The notes beneath the pieces are model-generated. The model did no database searches. It was not told the origin of the DNA and saw nothing but the letters and a program-made list of their open reading frames with translations. Source: CAZGOM01 sp964542875 (GTDB lineage Bacteria; Planctomycetota; Phycisphaerae; Phycisphaerales; Phycisphaeraceae). Taken from it: a stretch of 50,208 bases of DNA. Both the position numbers and the translations under genes were made by a program. The DNA lies in contig CAZIWA010000026.1 in NCBI GenBank assembly GCA_964542875.1, forward strand, positions 1-50,208, read 5' to 3'. The stretch's first letter is position 1. Each line of letters opens with the position of its first letter. Of the stretch, positions 32,349 to 40,960 are shown in pieces.

Positions 32349-34337
32349 ATGTGCGGATTGGCTGGTTTCATCACCAGGAAGTCAGGCTCGCGTCCGGATC
32401 TTGACCGCGTTCTGCAACGCATGACCGATCAGATCAAGCACCGCGGCCCCGACGATCAAGGCCACTGGTCAAACGCCGCAGCCGGTGCGTACCTCGGGCA
32501 CCGCAGGCTCGCCATCATGGACTTGTCCCCCTTGGGGCACCAGCCCATGCACTCCACCTGCTCGCGCTATGTCATCGTCTTCAACGGCGAAGTCTATAAC
32601 TTCCACGACATCCGCAAAGAGCTCGCCACCGCGGCCCCGCACATCACCTACCGCGGCCACTCCGACACCGAAGTCATGCTCGCCGCGTTTGCCACCTGGG
32701 GCGTTGAGCCCTCCCTCAAGCGCTTCAACGGCATGTACGCCTTTGCCTTGTGGGATAAGGCCGAGCGCGTACTCCACCTGGGTCGCGACCGGCTTGGCAA
32801 AAAACCCCTCTACTACGGCTGGATGGGCGATACCTTCCTCTTCGGGTCAGAGCTCAAATCCTTCTGGGCCCACCCGGAATGGAAAGGCGAAATCGACACC
32901 GACGCCCTCCACATGTACTTCCAGTACAAGTACATCCCCGCCCCCTACTCCATCTTTCAAAACATCCACAAGCTCTCGCCCGGCGCTTATTTGACGCTCA
33001 AGCCCAGCGACATCGCCAACCGCCAGACCCCGCCCGAAACGCTCTACTGGGATCACGCCCAGACCGCCCTGCATCACATCCGGAACCCCCGCAAGGAAAG
33101 CTACCAGGAGGCTTCCAAACAGCTTGAAACCCTCCTGCTCGACGCCGTCAAAATCCGCATGGAATCCGACGTCCCCCTGGGCAGCTTCCTCTCAGGCGGC
33201 ATCGACAGCAGCATTGTCACCGCGCTCATGCAGGCACAGTCTAAAACCCCCGTCCACACCTATTCCATCGGCTTTAACGAAAGCTCCTACAACGAAGCCG
33301 AGCACGCCAAGGCCGTTGCCGCCCACCTGGGCACCGACCACACCGAGCTCTACGTTAATTCCCAGGACGCCCTCGACAGCATCCCGCTGATCCCTGAGAT
33401 CTACGACGAACCCTTCGCCGACTCCTCCCAAATCCCCACCTACCTCGTCAGCAAGCTGGCCCGCGCCTACGTCACCGTCGCCCTCTCCGGCGACGGCGGC
33501 GATGAATTCTTCTACGGCTACAGCCGCTACGAAAAGGCCCGCAACGCCTTCGCCAAGATCAACCAGGCCCCCGCTGTCACCCGGCCTGTCATGGGCGCCG
33601 CCCTCCGCGGCGCCAAGGCCCTTGGCCGCGCCGTCTCCAAGGGTAAGTCCAAACTCGCCGGCATGGCCACGCAAATGTCTGAGCGCGCCGCTTCCCTCCA
33701 GCACGCCCTGGCCTACCAGAACCCCACGGACTTCTACGCCCGCTCGCTGGACCTGAAGCTCAACCACGCCAAAATCCAGGGTGCCTTTCCCGCGATCAAC
33801 AAAACCGCCTTCTCCCGCCTGGCAGGCAAGCCCTTCGACCAGCTCTCCTTCACCGACATCATGATGCTCACCGATGCCCTCACCTACCTGCCCGACGACA
33901 TCCTCGTCAAGGTGGACCGGGCCAGCATGGCCAGCAGCCTCGAAGGCCGCGCCCCGCTTCTGGATTACCGCGTCGCCGAGTTCGCCTGGGGCCTTCCCTT
34001 CGAATACAAATTCGCCCCCGGCAACGGCAAACGCATCCTCAAGGACATCCTCTACAAATACGTCCCCAAACCTCTCCTGGACCGCCCCAAGGCGGGCTTT
34101 GGCGTCCCCCTGGACACTTGGCTCCGCGGCCCCTTAAAGTCCTGGATGATGGACACCCTCGACAACCCCTCCACCAAAAATGACTCCCTCGTCGACCCCA
34201 AGCTCTGCGCCGTCTACGTCAAAGACCACCTCGACGGCCGCAGAAACCACCGCGACCGGATCTGGACCCTCCTGGTCTTCCGTCAATGGATGAGCCATTA
34301 CAAGTCCAAGCTCGCCTCGCTTACCGCGTCGGCCTGA
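32349..34337 (+). CDS. asnB: Asparagine synthase (glutamine-hydrolysing) family amidotransferase
   Basis: 662 residues. The N-terminus MCGLAGFI exposes the nucleophilic Cys after Met removal, and the Ntn glutaminase domain shows HRGPDDQG, GHRRLAIMDLS and VFNGEVYNF. From about residue 250 the synthetase domain has the PP-loop SGGIDSSIVTAL, then SIGFNESSYNEAEHA, ALSGDGGDEFFYGYSRY, and the C-terminal DILVKVDRASMASSLEGRAPLLD. In polysaccharide loci, such AsnB-like proteins often amidate uronic acids (WbpS type) rather than make free asparagine; its place between a sugar epimerase and a flippase, and the uronate-forming dehydrogenase in the same locus, favour that here. This is inference. Confidence 0.9.
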   Translation: MCGLAGFITRKSGSRPDLDRVLQRMTDQIKHRGPDDQGHWSNAAAGAYLGHRRLAIMDLSPLGHQPMHSTCSRYVIVFNGEVYNFHDIRKELATAAPHITYRGHSDTEVMLAAFATWGVEPSLKRFNGMYAFALWDKAERVLHLGRDRLGKKPLYYGWMGDTFLFGSELKSFWAHPEWKGEIDTDALHMYFQYKYIPAPYSIFQNIHKLSPGAYLTLKPSDIANRQTPPETLYWDHAQTALHHIRNPRKESYQEASKQLETLLLDAVKIRMESDVPLGSFLSGGIDSSIVTALMQAQSKTPVHTYSIGFNESSYNEAEHAKAVAAHLGTDHTELYVNSQDALDSIPLIPEIYDEPFADSSQIPTYLVSKLARAYVTVALSGDGGDEFFYGYSRYEKARNAFAKINQAPAVTRPVMGAALRGAKALGRAVSKGKSKLAGMATQMSERAASLQHALAYQNPTDFYARSLDLKLNHAKIQGAFPAINKTAFSRLAGKPFDQLSFTDIMMLTDALTYLPDDILVKVDRASMASSLEGRAPLLDYRVAEFAWGLPFEYKFAPGNGKRILKDILYKYVPKPLLDRPKAGFGVPLDTWLRGPLKSWMMDTLDNPSTKNDSLVDPKLCAVYVKDHLDGRRNHRDRIWTLLVFRQWMSHYKSKLASLTASA

Positions 34338-34370
34338 TCCGTCTTCGCTCCCCAATAACACGATCCCCGC

Positions 34371-35630
34371 TTGCTCAAAAAGATCTACAACCGTGTTCTC
34401 CACTCCGGGCCGGCCGGCAAAGTCTTCATGGCCCAGACCGGCGCCACGGCCCTGGGGGTTCTCTTTTCCATCCCCATCGCCCGCTTCCTGGGCCCCAACG
34501 AACGCGGTCTTCTGGCCTTCGCCTTGATTCTTATGACCATCCCGATGTTCACCACATTCAGCCTTGGGACGGCCACCAATTATTTCATCAGCTCCAAGCA
34601 GTTCACCATCAAGGAAGCTGGCTTCTCCTCCGTGGTTGTCGGCACGGTGATGGGCTTCATCACCGGCCTGGTGATCCTCGCCCTCTGGTGGCTTGGCCTG
34701 CTGGGTAACGTAGGCTCGCACTTTTCCGGATTCGTCATCGTCCTGATCGTTTTGGGCGCGCTTCTCCAGGGCATGAGCCTCATCCTCCCCCGGCTTTTCC
34801 TCGCCGCGGATGATTACAACCTCTTCAACCTCAACAATTTCATCCAGCGCGCCGTCGTCAGCTTCGGCATGGCGGTCGCCGTCATCGGCTTCGGCGTCGG
34901 GTACGTCGGCGCCCTCGTCTGGCAGGTCATTGCCTGGTTCCTGCTCGCCATCGCAGGCTACGCCATCCTTCAGTACAAGCACAAGCTTGACGCCAAAATC
35001 TCCCTGCCCTTCCTGCGCAAAGCCATCCCCTACGGCCTAAGCACCTGGGCCGGCGAATCGCTCAACAACCGCAACATCCGGCCCGAGCAATATTTCCTCG
35101 CCGGCTTTGCCTCCCCCGCGGTCGTCGGCCTTTACGCCGTCTCGCTTCAGATCGCCGAATTCCTGCATCTCATCGGCAACTCCATCGGCATCGCCACCTT
35201 CAATCAGGTCTCCGCCGCCAAGGATGATTCCGAGCTCAACCAGATCGTCCGGACCTCCCTGAAAAAGACCTTTCTCTGGTCCTTCATCGGTGCTGCGGCA
35301 GTCGCTGTCGGCACCATCATCTTTGTCCCTGTTCTTTACGGTCCCGCCTACAAAGACTCGGTCTACATCGTCTTGCTGCTCATCCCCAGCACCATCGCTT
35401 ACAACGTCGTCACCATTCTCTTCCGGGTGCTTCAATCCTCCGGCAGAAGCCTCCTGGCTAGCGTCCTGAGTATCGGCGGAACCGCCCTGGCCATCCTCCT
35501 CTACTTCCTCTTTGTCCCCAAATATCTCGCCCTGGGCGCTGCCCTCACCACATCCATCGCCACCGTCGCCCTGGCCGTGCTCGTCTACTACATCACCAAA
35601 ATCAAACTCTCCCGCCCCAACTCAACCTAA
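34371..35630 (+). CDS. Wzx-type polysaccharide flippase (MATE/MOP superfamily)
   Basis: 419 residues with about 12 membrane segments. The start region GKVFMAQTGATALGVLFSIPIARFLGPNERG is the usual first segment of polysaccharide-repeat-unit flippases, with the Arg-Phe-Leu-Gly-Pro motif. It would move lipid-linked repeat units across the inner membrane. The reading frame begins with TTG at 34371 (no strong ribosome site); an ATG at 34428 would remove the first 19 residues just before the first segment, so the exact start is uncertain. It is 33 bases after asnB, last gene of the plus-strand unit. Together with the ligase/polymerase at 40961-42238 it makes a Wzx/Wzy-type pathway. Confidence 0.85.
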   Translation: MLKKIYNRVLHSGPAGKVFMAQTGATALGVLFSIPIARFLGPNERGLLAFALILMTIPMFTTFSLGTATNYFISSKQFTIKEAGFSSVVVGTVMGFITGLVILALWWLGLLGNVGSHFSGFVIVLIVLGALLQGMSLILPRLFLAADDYNLFNLNNFIQRAVVSFGMAVAVIGFGVGYVGALVWQVIAWFLLAIAGYAILQYKHKLDAKISLPFLRKAIPYGLSTWAGESLNNRNIRPEQYFLAGFASPAVVGLYAVSLQIAEFLHLIGNSIGIATFNQVSAAKDDSELNQIVRTSLKKTFLWSFIGAAAVAVGTIIFVPVLYGPAYKDSVYIVLLLIPSTIAYNVVTILFRVLQSSGRSLLASVLSIGGTALAILLYFLFVPKYLALGAALTTSIATVALAVLVYYITKIKLSRPNST

Positions 35631-35673
35631 AAAAACGCTTCACACACCCACCAACTCTTCTCCGACCTGCACT

Positions 35674-35694
35674 TCTGACATCTGACATCTGACA
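35674..35694. repeat. Heptad array, (TCTGACA)3
   Basis: Three perfect TCTGACA units, followed by TCCGCCG, in the convergent gap between the flippase gene and the next glycosyltransferase gene. Confidence 0.75.
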
Positions 35695-35705
35695 TCCGCC
35701 GTCCA

Positions 35706-36833
35706 TCACCGCGGCACGCCCAGCGCATCCAGATACAAATCCCCCACGTGCCCGGCCTCGTAATTCTTCAAATCTTCCCGCGTCGCCCGGATCGGTTTAT
35801 CAAGCGTCTCTACGATCGCATCACCCAGTGCATCTGAATCTCCCACCGGCACCAGCCGCCCCAGCCGTCCGTTATCCAGCACATCCCGTGGGCCTGTGAC
35901 GCAATCGGTGCTCACCGCCGGCGCGCCTGCGGCCAGCGCCTGGATCAGTGCATTGGGCATCCCTTCCACCAGCGAGCACAGCACAAACACATCTGCTTTG
36001 CGCATGTACGGCATGGGATTTTGCACAAACCCCAGGAACGCGACGTGGTTGTCGATTCCCAGTGCCTTGGCTTGCTCTTCCAGTTTTGCCCGGTCGGGTC
36101 CGTCACCGATGAGCATCACCCTGGCGTTCTTGGATTGCCTCACCCGTACCAGAGCTTTCAAAAGCGTGGGAATGTCTTTCTCTTTGGACAACCGCCCCAC
36201 AAACAGGATCACCGGTTGAGACTTATCTCCCAGCCATGGATGCGTCACTTGCTGTTCTACCATTGAAAGAAATGCCGGCGTGATCACCGGGTTGGGCACC
36301 ACCGAAACCTTCTCGGGCGAAACACCGATCAGCGAAATGATCTCCTGCTTCCCGGTCGTAGTTCCCACCACGATTTTTGACGACAGCTTATAAAGCAGCG
36401 GCGTCAATCTCCGGCTCCACACCGCCAGTCGATTCTTGGCCATCACCACTTCACCGGCATTGGATGTCGCCGTCCGCACCACAAATTGCAGCTTCCGGAA
36501 ATAAAACATCCGGGCAATCATCGCGATCACCGCGATATACAGCGGTGTCGCCATGAGTGCGCTGGGCTTATTCCTGTACAGGTACTTCACCAGCAGCGGA
36601 ATCGACCTCAGCGCCCGTGAGCATTTCAAGTCGATAAAGTTCACCTTGGGTGAAATCTCGCTCAAAAGCGGCCCCACGCCATTGATCAAAATAAGGTCCG
36701 CTTGATACCCGCGCTCGGCCATTTCATTGGCCAGCGAAATCGTCACGCGCTCCGCGCCGCCCATGTGTGCCGAAGGTAAAAACAGTGCAATCCGGCTCTT
36801 CTTATCCACCTTGCTCATCTTGCTCTCTTCCAT
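35706..36833 (-). CDS. GT4-family glycosyltransferase
   Basis: 375 residues, GT-B fold. N-terminal HMGGAERVTISLANEMAERGY, a common start of GT4 enzymes; C-terminal donor domain with LFVGRLSKEKDIPTLLKAL, MLIGDGPDRAKLEEQAK and the EX7E region SLVEGMPNALIQALAAGAPAVSTD. The two Glu of EX7E are replaced in part (first Glu present in VEGMPN, second position Gln), a variation seen in some members. Start at 36833 (MEESKMSK) or 36818; both give complete proteins. Part of the polysaccharide locus, facing the flippase gene. Donor and acceptor cannot be read from sequence. Confidence 0.85.
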   Translation of the reverse strand: MEESKMSKVDKKSRIALFLPSAHMGGAERVTISLANEMAERGYQADLILINGVGPLLSEISPKVNFIDLKCSRALRSIPLLVKYLYRNKPSALMATPLYIAVIAMIARMFYFRKLQFVVRTATSNAGEVVMAKNRLAVWSRRLTPLLYKLSSKIVVGTTTGKQEIISLIGVSPEKVSVVPNPVITPAFLSMVEQQVTHPWLGDKSQPVILFVGRLSKEKDIPTLLKALVRVRQSKNARVMLIGDGPDRAKLEEQAKALGIDNHVAFLGFVQNPMPYMRKADVFVLCSLVEGMPNALIQALAAGAPAVSTDCVTGPRDVLDNGRLGRLVPVGDSDALGDAIVETLDKPIRATREDLKNYEAGHVGDLYLDALGVPR

Positions 36834-37186
36834 ATCGCTACCGCCTCTCGTCCATCCCCTTCGGAACCCGGAAATGATAACAAAACTCCTTAAACAACCT
36901 CGGTACAAGGCTCCTTCCCACAAGGCAGTTTCACTTGAATGATTCGCTCGTCATCACCCCGTCAAAAAGGCCAATGCCGTTCAAGGTCGCTGTCAGGTTG
37001 ATACATCGACATGCCTTGCTGCCAGCCAGGACACCCGACCCCGCCAACCCCGGTAACCCGGGTGCAGAGGCCTGCCGCCCAATACAATTCCGCCATTCGC
37101 ACATCCCAAACACTTGCAGCCAAAAGCATTTTTTGAATTTTCTATGCACCCGATGCACTCAAAAATTTCGTGGCTAGAATGCGAAT
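36834..37186. other. 353-base divergent intergenic region
   Basis: No gene. Must hold promoters for the glycosyltransferase (minus) and the beta-helix gene (plus). The last 70 bases before 37187 are AT-rich (around 37120-37175), a plausible promoter area for the plus gene, without a clear box pair. Confidence 0.5.
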
Positions 37187-39667
37187 ATGAAACACAGAAC
37201 CCACACGATTCTGACCTACACCGTGCTGGCCTCTTTTCTGATGTTCATCTCGCCATCGCTTTTCGCAGACACGTTCTACGTGTCCCCGCAGGGTGATGAC
37301 AAGCAAGCCGGCACGCAGGAGGCGCCGCTTAAAACGATCTCCGCCGCGGCAAACAAGGTGAAAACCATCGCCGCCCCCTCGGAAATCGTCATCCTCCCCG
37401 GCAGATACTTTGAAGGCATCAACCTTGCCAATCCGCCGGGCGTTCCCGCTGACCAGATCCCCACGCTGACCATCCGTGCCCAGACCCCCGGCACCGCAAT
37501 CCTTGACGGGAGTTCCCCCACGCCCAACTGGGAACCCATGCCTGATGCCCCCGGCGTCTTCATCATCACGGGCGACTTCAAACGCAAAACCCCGCCCAAC
37601 ATCTGGGAAACCAAACGTCGGGTCCGCTACACCCCCGTCGCTGACCTCGCCGGCGTTAAGCGCTTCCCCGAAACCTGCACCATCATTTCTCCCGACAAGG
37701 CCGCAGTCCATTTGAGCGATGAAGCAGCCAAGGACCTCACACTCGTGCAGGTCAGCAAGCAGACCATGGGCATCTATTCCACCCGGGATAACCTCACCAT
37801 CCAGGGCCTCGTGCTTGAAAACTACCTCGGCTGGTCATGGGCCGCGGCCATCAACATCAACAAGGGCAAAAACGTCGTTGTTGAGCAGTGCACCGTCTCC
37901 AACTCCTTCCGCGGGCTCATCGCCTTCACAGACTCCGTGGGCACCAAGTTCATCTCCTGCAACCTGTCCGATGTCGGCACCGGCATCTACAGCGCCGGCA
38001 AACAAGCCATCGTCAAAGACTGCACCCTCCTGAAAGTCCGCGACGGCTTCATGGTCCAGCTCGACCCGCAGGACGACTCCGCCATCCAGTACTACACCCC
38101 CGCCACCGGCGGCGAAGTCACCGGCAACGTCATCGACGGCTTCTACTACGGCATCTTCCTCAAGTCCTCAGGCGGCACCTACACCGTCACCAACAACACC
38201 GTCATTGGCGCTTTCGGGGCCACTTTCAACAACACCTGGGGCACCGGCGACCCCACCGTCTTCAAGAAGAACATCTTCGTCGACAGCCTCTACGCCCTCT
38301 ACATGCCTCCCAAGGCCATCCCCGCATCAGCCGCCTTTGAAGACAACATCGTCTGGGCCGATAAACCCGGCGAAACCCTCAAGCCCAACCTTGAACAGAT
38401 CGCCAAACTCACCTCCAAAACCACCAACACTTTCGCCAACCCTCTCTTCGTCAACCCCGCCAAAGGCGACTACCGCGTTGCTCACAACAGCCCCGCAGCA
38501 GCGGGCATCGGCGCAAAACCCGCCGCCGAAACCGACACCGTCGTCGACGCCACGCCCAAAGCGGCCCGCATGGCGCTCATGCAGTTGGCTCAGCAGGTTG
38601 TGATCGCACAGCCCGCTGCCGACGCCAAGCCCAAAACGCTCTACATCGCCATCGACGGGAAGGACGACGCCGCCCGCGGTCAGGAAGATGCTCCCCTGGC
38701 CTCTCTCCCCTTTGCCCTGCGTCAGGCCCGCGCCGGCGACACCATCCAGCTCCAGCCCGGCATCTATAACTTCCCCCCCGTCACCATCAAGGGCGACGGC
38801 AAAACCCCTCTGAACCTCACCATCCAGGCCCAGGCCCCAAACACCGTTTACCTCGATGGCCTTAAAAAGGTCAACGACATCATCGCCATCGAAAACGCCA
38901 GCAACGTCACGCTCAAAAACCTCAACATCCGCTGGTTCCAGGCCAACGGCGTGCGTATCCTGGACTCCTCCAACATCACCATCGACCACTGCAGCTTCCT
39001 CAACCATGCCTGGGACGGCGCCTACGTCGTCGGCTACGGCGTGAACGCGAAAAACTCACCCAACTGCCGCCTCGAGTTCAACGTATTCGCCCGCATGGAA
39101 ACAGGCATGTTCCTCTTCCACTCCCCCCAGGCAATCGTCAAAAACAACTCCGCCGCCGGTACCCTCTACGGCGGCCTGAGCCTCATCCAATCCGCCAAAG
39201 ACACCGTCGTCGAAAACAACAGTTTCTGCTTCGTCGGCAACGACGCCATCGTCATCTCCGAAGCCTCTCAGGACAACTTCAAGTCCCTCAAGATGGACTA
39301 CAACAACCTCGGCAACAGCGTCCGCACCGACGACCCGCCGCTCACTTCCAAACACTCCTACTTCCGCTCCGGCAAAGCCATCGTCCAGGTTACCCCCAAG
39401 GATTACGCCGCCGGCACTCCCGCCACCTCCAGCAACCGCCTCACCTCGATGGCTCAATGGAAGGAATACTCCGGTAAAGACCAGCACAGCATCTGCGCCG
39501 ATCCCCTCTGGGTCGATCCCGCCAACAACCAGTGGGACCTCGAAGCCAAGAGCCCCAACATTGGCGCCGGCCGTGACGGCGTCACCATCGGTGCCTTCCC
39601 CGTCGCCGGAGCCGCCGCTCCTGCCGCGCCAGCCCCGGCGCCAACCACCACCCCCGCGGCCAAATAA
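37187..39667 (+). CDS. Secreted tandem right-handed beta-helix protein (DUF1565-type)
   Basis: 826 residues with a Sec signal peptide (cleavage near SLFA-DT). It contains two related halves. The first starts FYVSPQGDDKQAGTQEAPLK at residue 28 and leads into ILPGRYFEGI; the second starts LYIAIDGKDDAARGQEDAPL at about 485 and leads into LQPGIYNFPP. Each is followed by parallel beta-helix turns (NLTIQGLVLENYLGWSW; NVTLKNLNIRWFQANGV). This is the layout of pectate-lyase-like or alginate-lyase-like proteins, but I see no certain catalytic set. The C-terminus is a Pro/Ala/Thr-rich tail (APAPAPTTTPAAK), perhaps a wall spacer. Its position in the middle of the glycan locus suggests it binds, trims or modifies the exported polymer. 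Confidence 0.8.
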   Translation: MKHRTHTILTYTVLASFLMFISPSLFADTFYVSPQGDDKQAGTQEAPLKTISAAANKVKTIAAPSEIVILPGRYFEGINLANPPGVPADQIPTLTIRAQTPGTAILDGSSPTPNWEPMPDAPGVFIITGDFKRKTPPNIWETKRRVRYTPVADLAGVKRFPETCTIISPDKAAVHLSDEAAKDLTLVQVSKQTMGIYSTRDNLTIQGLVLENYLGWSWAAAININKGKNVVVEQCTVSNSFRGLIAFTDSVGTKFISCNLSDVGTGIYSAGKQAIVKDCTLLKVRDGFMVQLDPQDDSAIQYYTPATGGEVTGNVIDGFYYGIFLKSSGGTYTVTNNTVIGAFGATFNNTWGTGDPTVFKKNIFVDSLYALYMPPKAIPASAAFEDNIVWADKPGETLKPNLEQIAKLTSKTTNTFANPLFVNPAKGDYRVAHNSPAAAGIGAKPAAETDTVVDATPKAARMALMQLAQQVVIAQPAADAKPKTLYIAIDGKDDAARGQEDAPLASLPFALRQARAGDTIQLQPGIYNFPPVTIKGDGKTPLNLTIQAQAPNTVYLDGLKKVNDIIAIENASNVTLKNLNIRWFQANGVRILDSSNITIDHCSFLNHAWDGAYVVGYGVNAKNSPNCRLEFNVFARMETGMFLFHSPQAIVKNNSAAGTLYGGLSLIQSAKDTVVENNSFCFVGNDAIVISEASQDNFKSLKMDYNNLGNSVRTDDPPLTSKHSYFRSGKAIVQVTPKDYAAGTPATSSNRLTSMAQWKEYSGKDQHSICADPLWVDPANNQWDLEAKSPNIGAGRDGVTIGAFPVAGAAAPAAPAPAPTTTPAAK

Positions 39668-39841
39668 TAAAACCATCAAGCCCCGCACCGCTGCGGGTCA
39701 TCCGGCAGAAACTTCATCCATAACGCTGTAAGGCTCAGCCGTCCGGGCTCGCGGCCCCGCTTAATGCGTAGGCTCTGGCCGCATATAAAAGTACGTCCCT
39801 ACACCCGCGTCCAGCACTCTATAGACTACCCCAGCCCCACT

Positions 39842-40915
39842 TCACCGCACAATACTCCGATAAAACTCGATCGTGTTATCAAAGAACCCTTGTGAATCAT
39901 CCACCGGGATCCCGAGCCCCGGCGTATCCAGCACCGTATTAAGCTTGCTGTCAAAATCCTGTGTGTTGTTGTAGTCGTACAGCAGCGTCTTGGCGGGTCG
40001 GAACGCCACATCCGACGCCAGCACCTGCTTGCCCAGCGCCGCCGCTTCGCGGATGGCCACGCAGTCCCCGTCGCGATCGCTTGAACGCAGGTACAGGTCC
40101 GACATCGACAGCAGCCCTTGGAAGCGTGCCGGTTCGGTGTCCATCAGCACTTTGTAGGAAAACCCTTGGTCAAGCTTCGCCTGCAGGCTGTCCCGGTATT
40201 CTTGGATCACCACGTTGTAGAAAGCGAAAATCACGCTGCAGTTGGCCTTGCGCCCGGTACGCTCAAAGGCGTCCAGCGCCAGGTGAAAGCCATACAGCGG
40301 TGCGCACCCGCCGGACATGATTACGATCTTCCTGCCCCCAGCCCGAAGGTCTTCCACCATCTTCCGGTCACCGTCGGAAACCGTCACCACAGGCGGCAAG
40401 AACGCAGGAATCACCGACACCTTCGTCGCCGGAGTCGTCAGCGCCCCCACAAAATCCAGGATGTTGGGCGTCACGCTGATCACCCCGTTGCAGCGTCGCA
40501 TGAACCGCTTGAAAAAGAACCGCGTCGCCGCGTCAAAACCTTGCTGCTTCTCGGCGATCGCACCCGTATGCAGCGTCACGGCGACCGCCGCTTTACGCGA
40601 AACAAACGGCCCGATCACGTTCCACACCCAGGCAAACTTCTTGGCGGTCGAAATATGCGAATGAACAATATCAGGCGAAAAATCCGCCAGCACTTTCCGC
40701 GGGAAAAGCGCCGTCGACAAAGCCCCCTTGCACTCCTGGATGATCGTCCCATCGGCCTTCATGTACCGCGCCCCGGACTTATCGATCTCCAGGATCCGGA
40801 TCTCTTGAAAATACGGCTTTGCCTTGGCCACCAGCCGCTGCAGATGCACGGCAATCCCATTGATCGACCGGAACGAACCGATGATCAACAACTTTTTCGT
40901 CGCTAACTCGCTCAT
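39842..40915 (-). CDS. GT4-family glycosyltransferase
   Basis: 357 residues, GT-B fold. N-terminal LLIIGSFRSINGIAVHLQRLV and IVHSHISTAKKFAWVWN; C-terminal half with IVIMSGGCAPLYGFHLALDAF and SSDRDGDCVAIREAAALGKQVLASDVAF, the latter in the position of the EX7E donor site but with Asp for the first Glu and Glu in REAAALG. Last gene of the long minus-strand run; its start lies 45 bases after the stop of the ligase gene. Likely one of the chain-extending enzymes of the repeat unit; sugar unknown. Confidence 0.8.
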   Translation of the reverse strand: MSELATKKLLIIGSFRSINGIAVHLQRLVAKAKPYFQEIRILEIDKSGARYMKADGTIIQECKGALSTALFPRKVLADFSPDIVHSHISTAKKFAWVWNVIGPFVSRKAAVAVTLHTGAIAEKQQGFDAATRFFFKRFMRRCNGVISVTPNILDFVGALTTPATKVSVIPAFLPPVVTVSDGDRKMVEDLRAGGRKIVIMSGGCAPLYGFHLALDAFERTGRKANCSVIFAFYNVVIQEYRDSLQAKLDQGFSYKVLMDTEPARFQGLLSMSDLYLRSSDRDGDCVAIREAAALGKQVLASDVAFRPAKTLLYDYNNTQDFDSKLNTVLDTPGLGIPVDDSQGFFDNTIEFYRSIVR

Positions 40916-40960
40916 TGTTTACCACAGCAAAGTGCAGGGACAGGGTCTCAAACGACACAT

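Noticed and set aside
39675..39700. CCCGCA/TGCGGG hairpin after the beta-helix gene as a terminator
   Set aside because: Only six pairs and no T-run on either side; not enough to call an intrinsic terminator.
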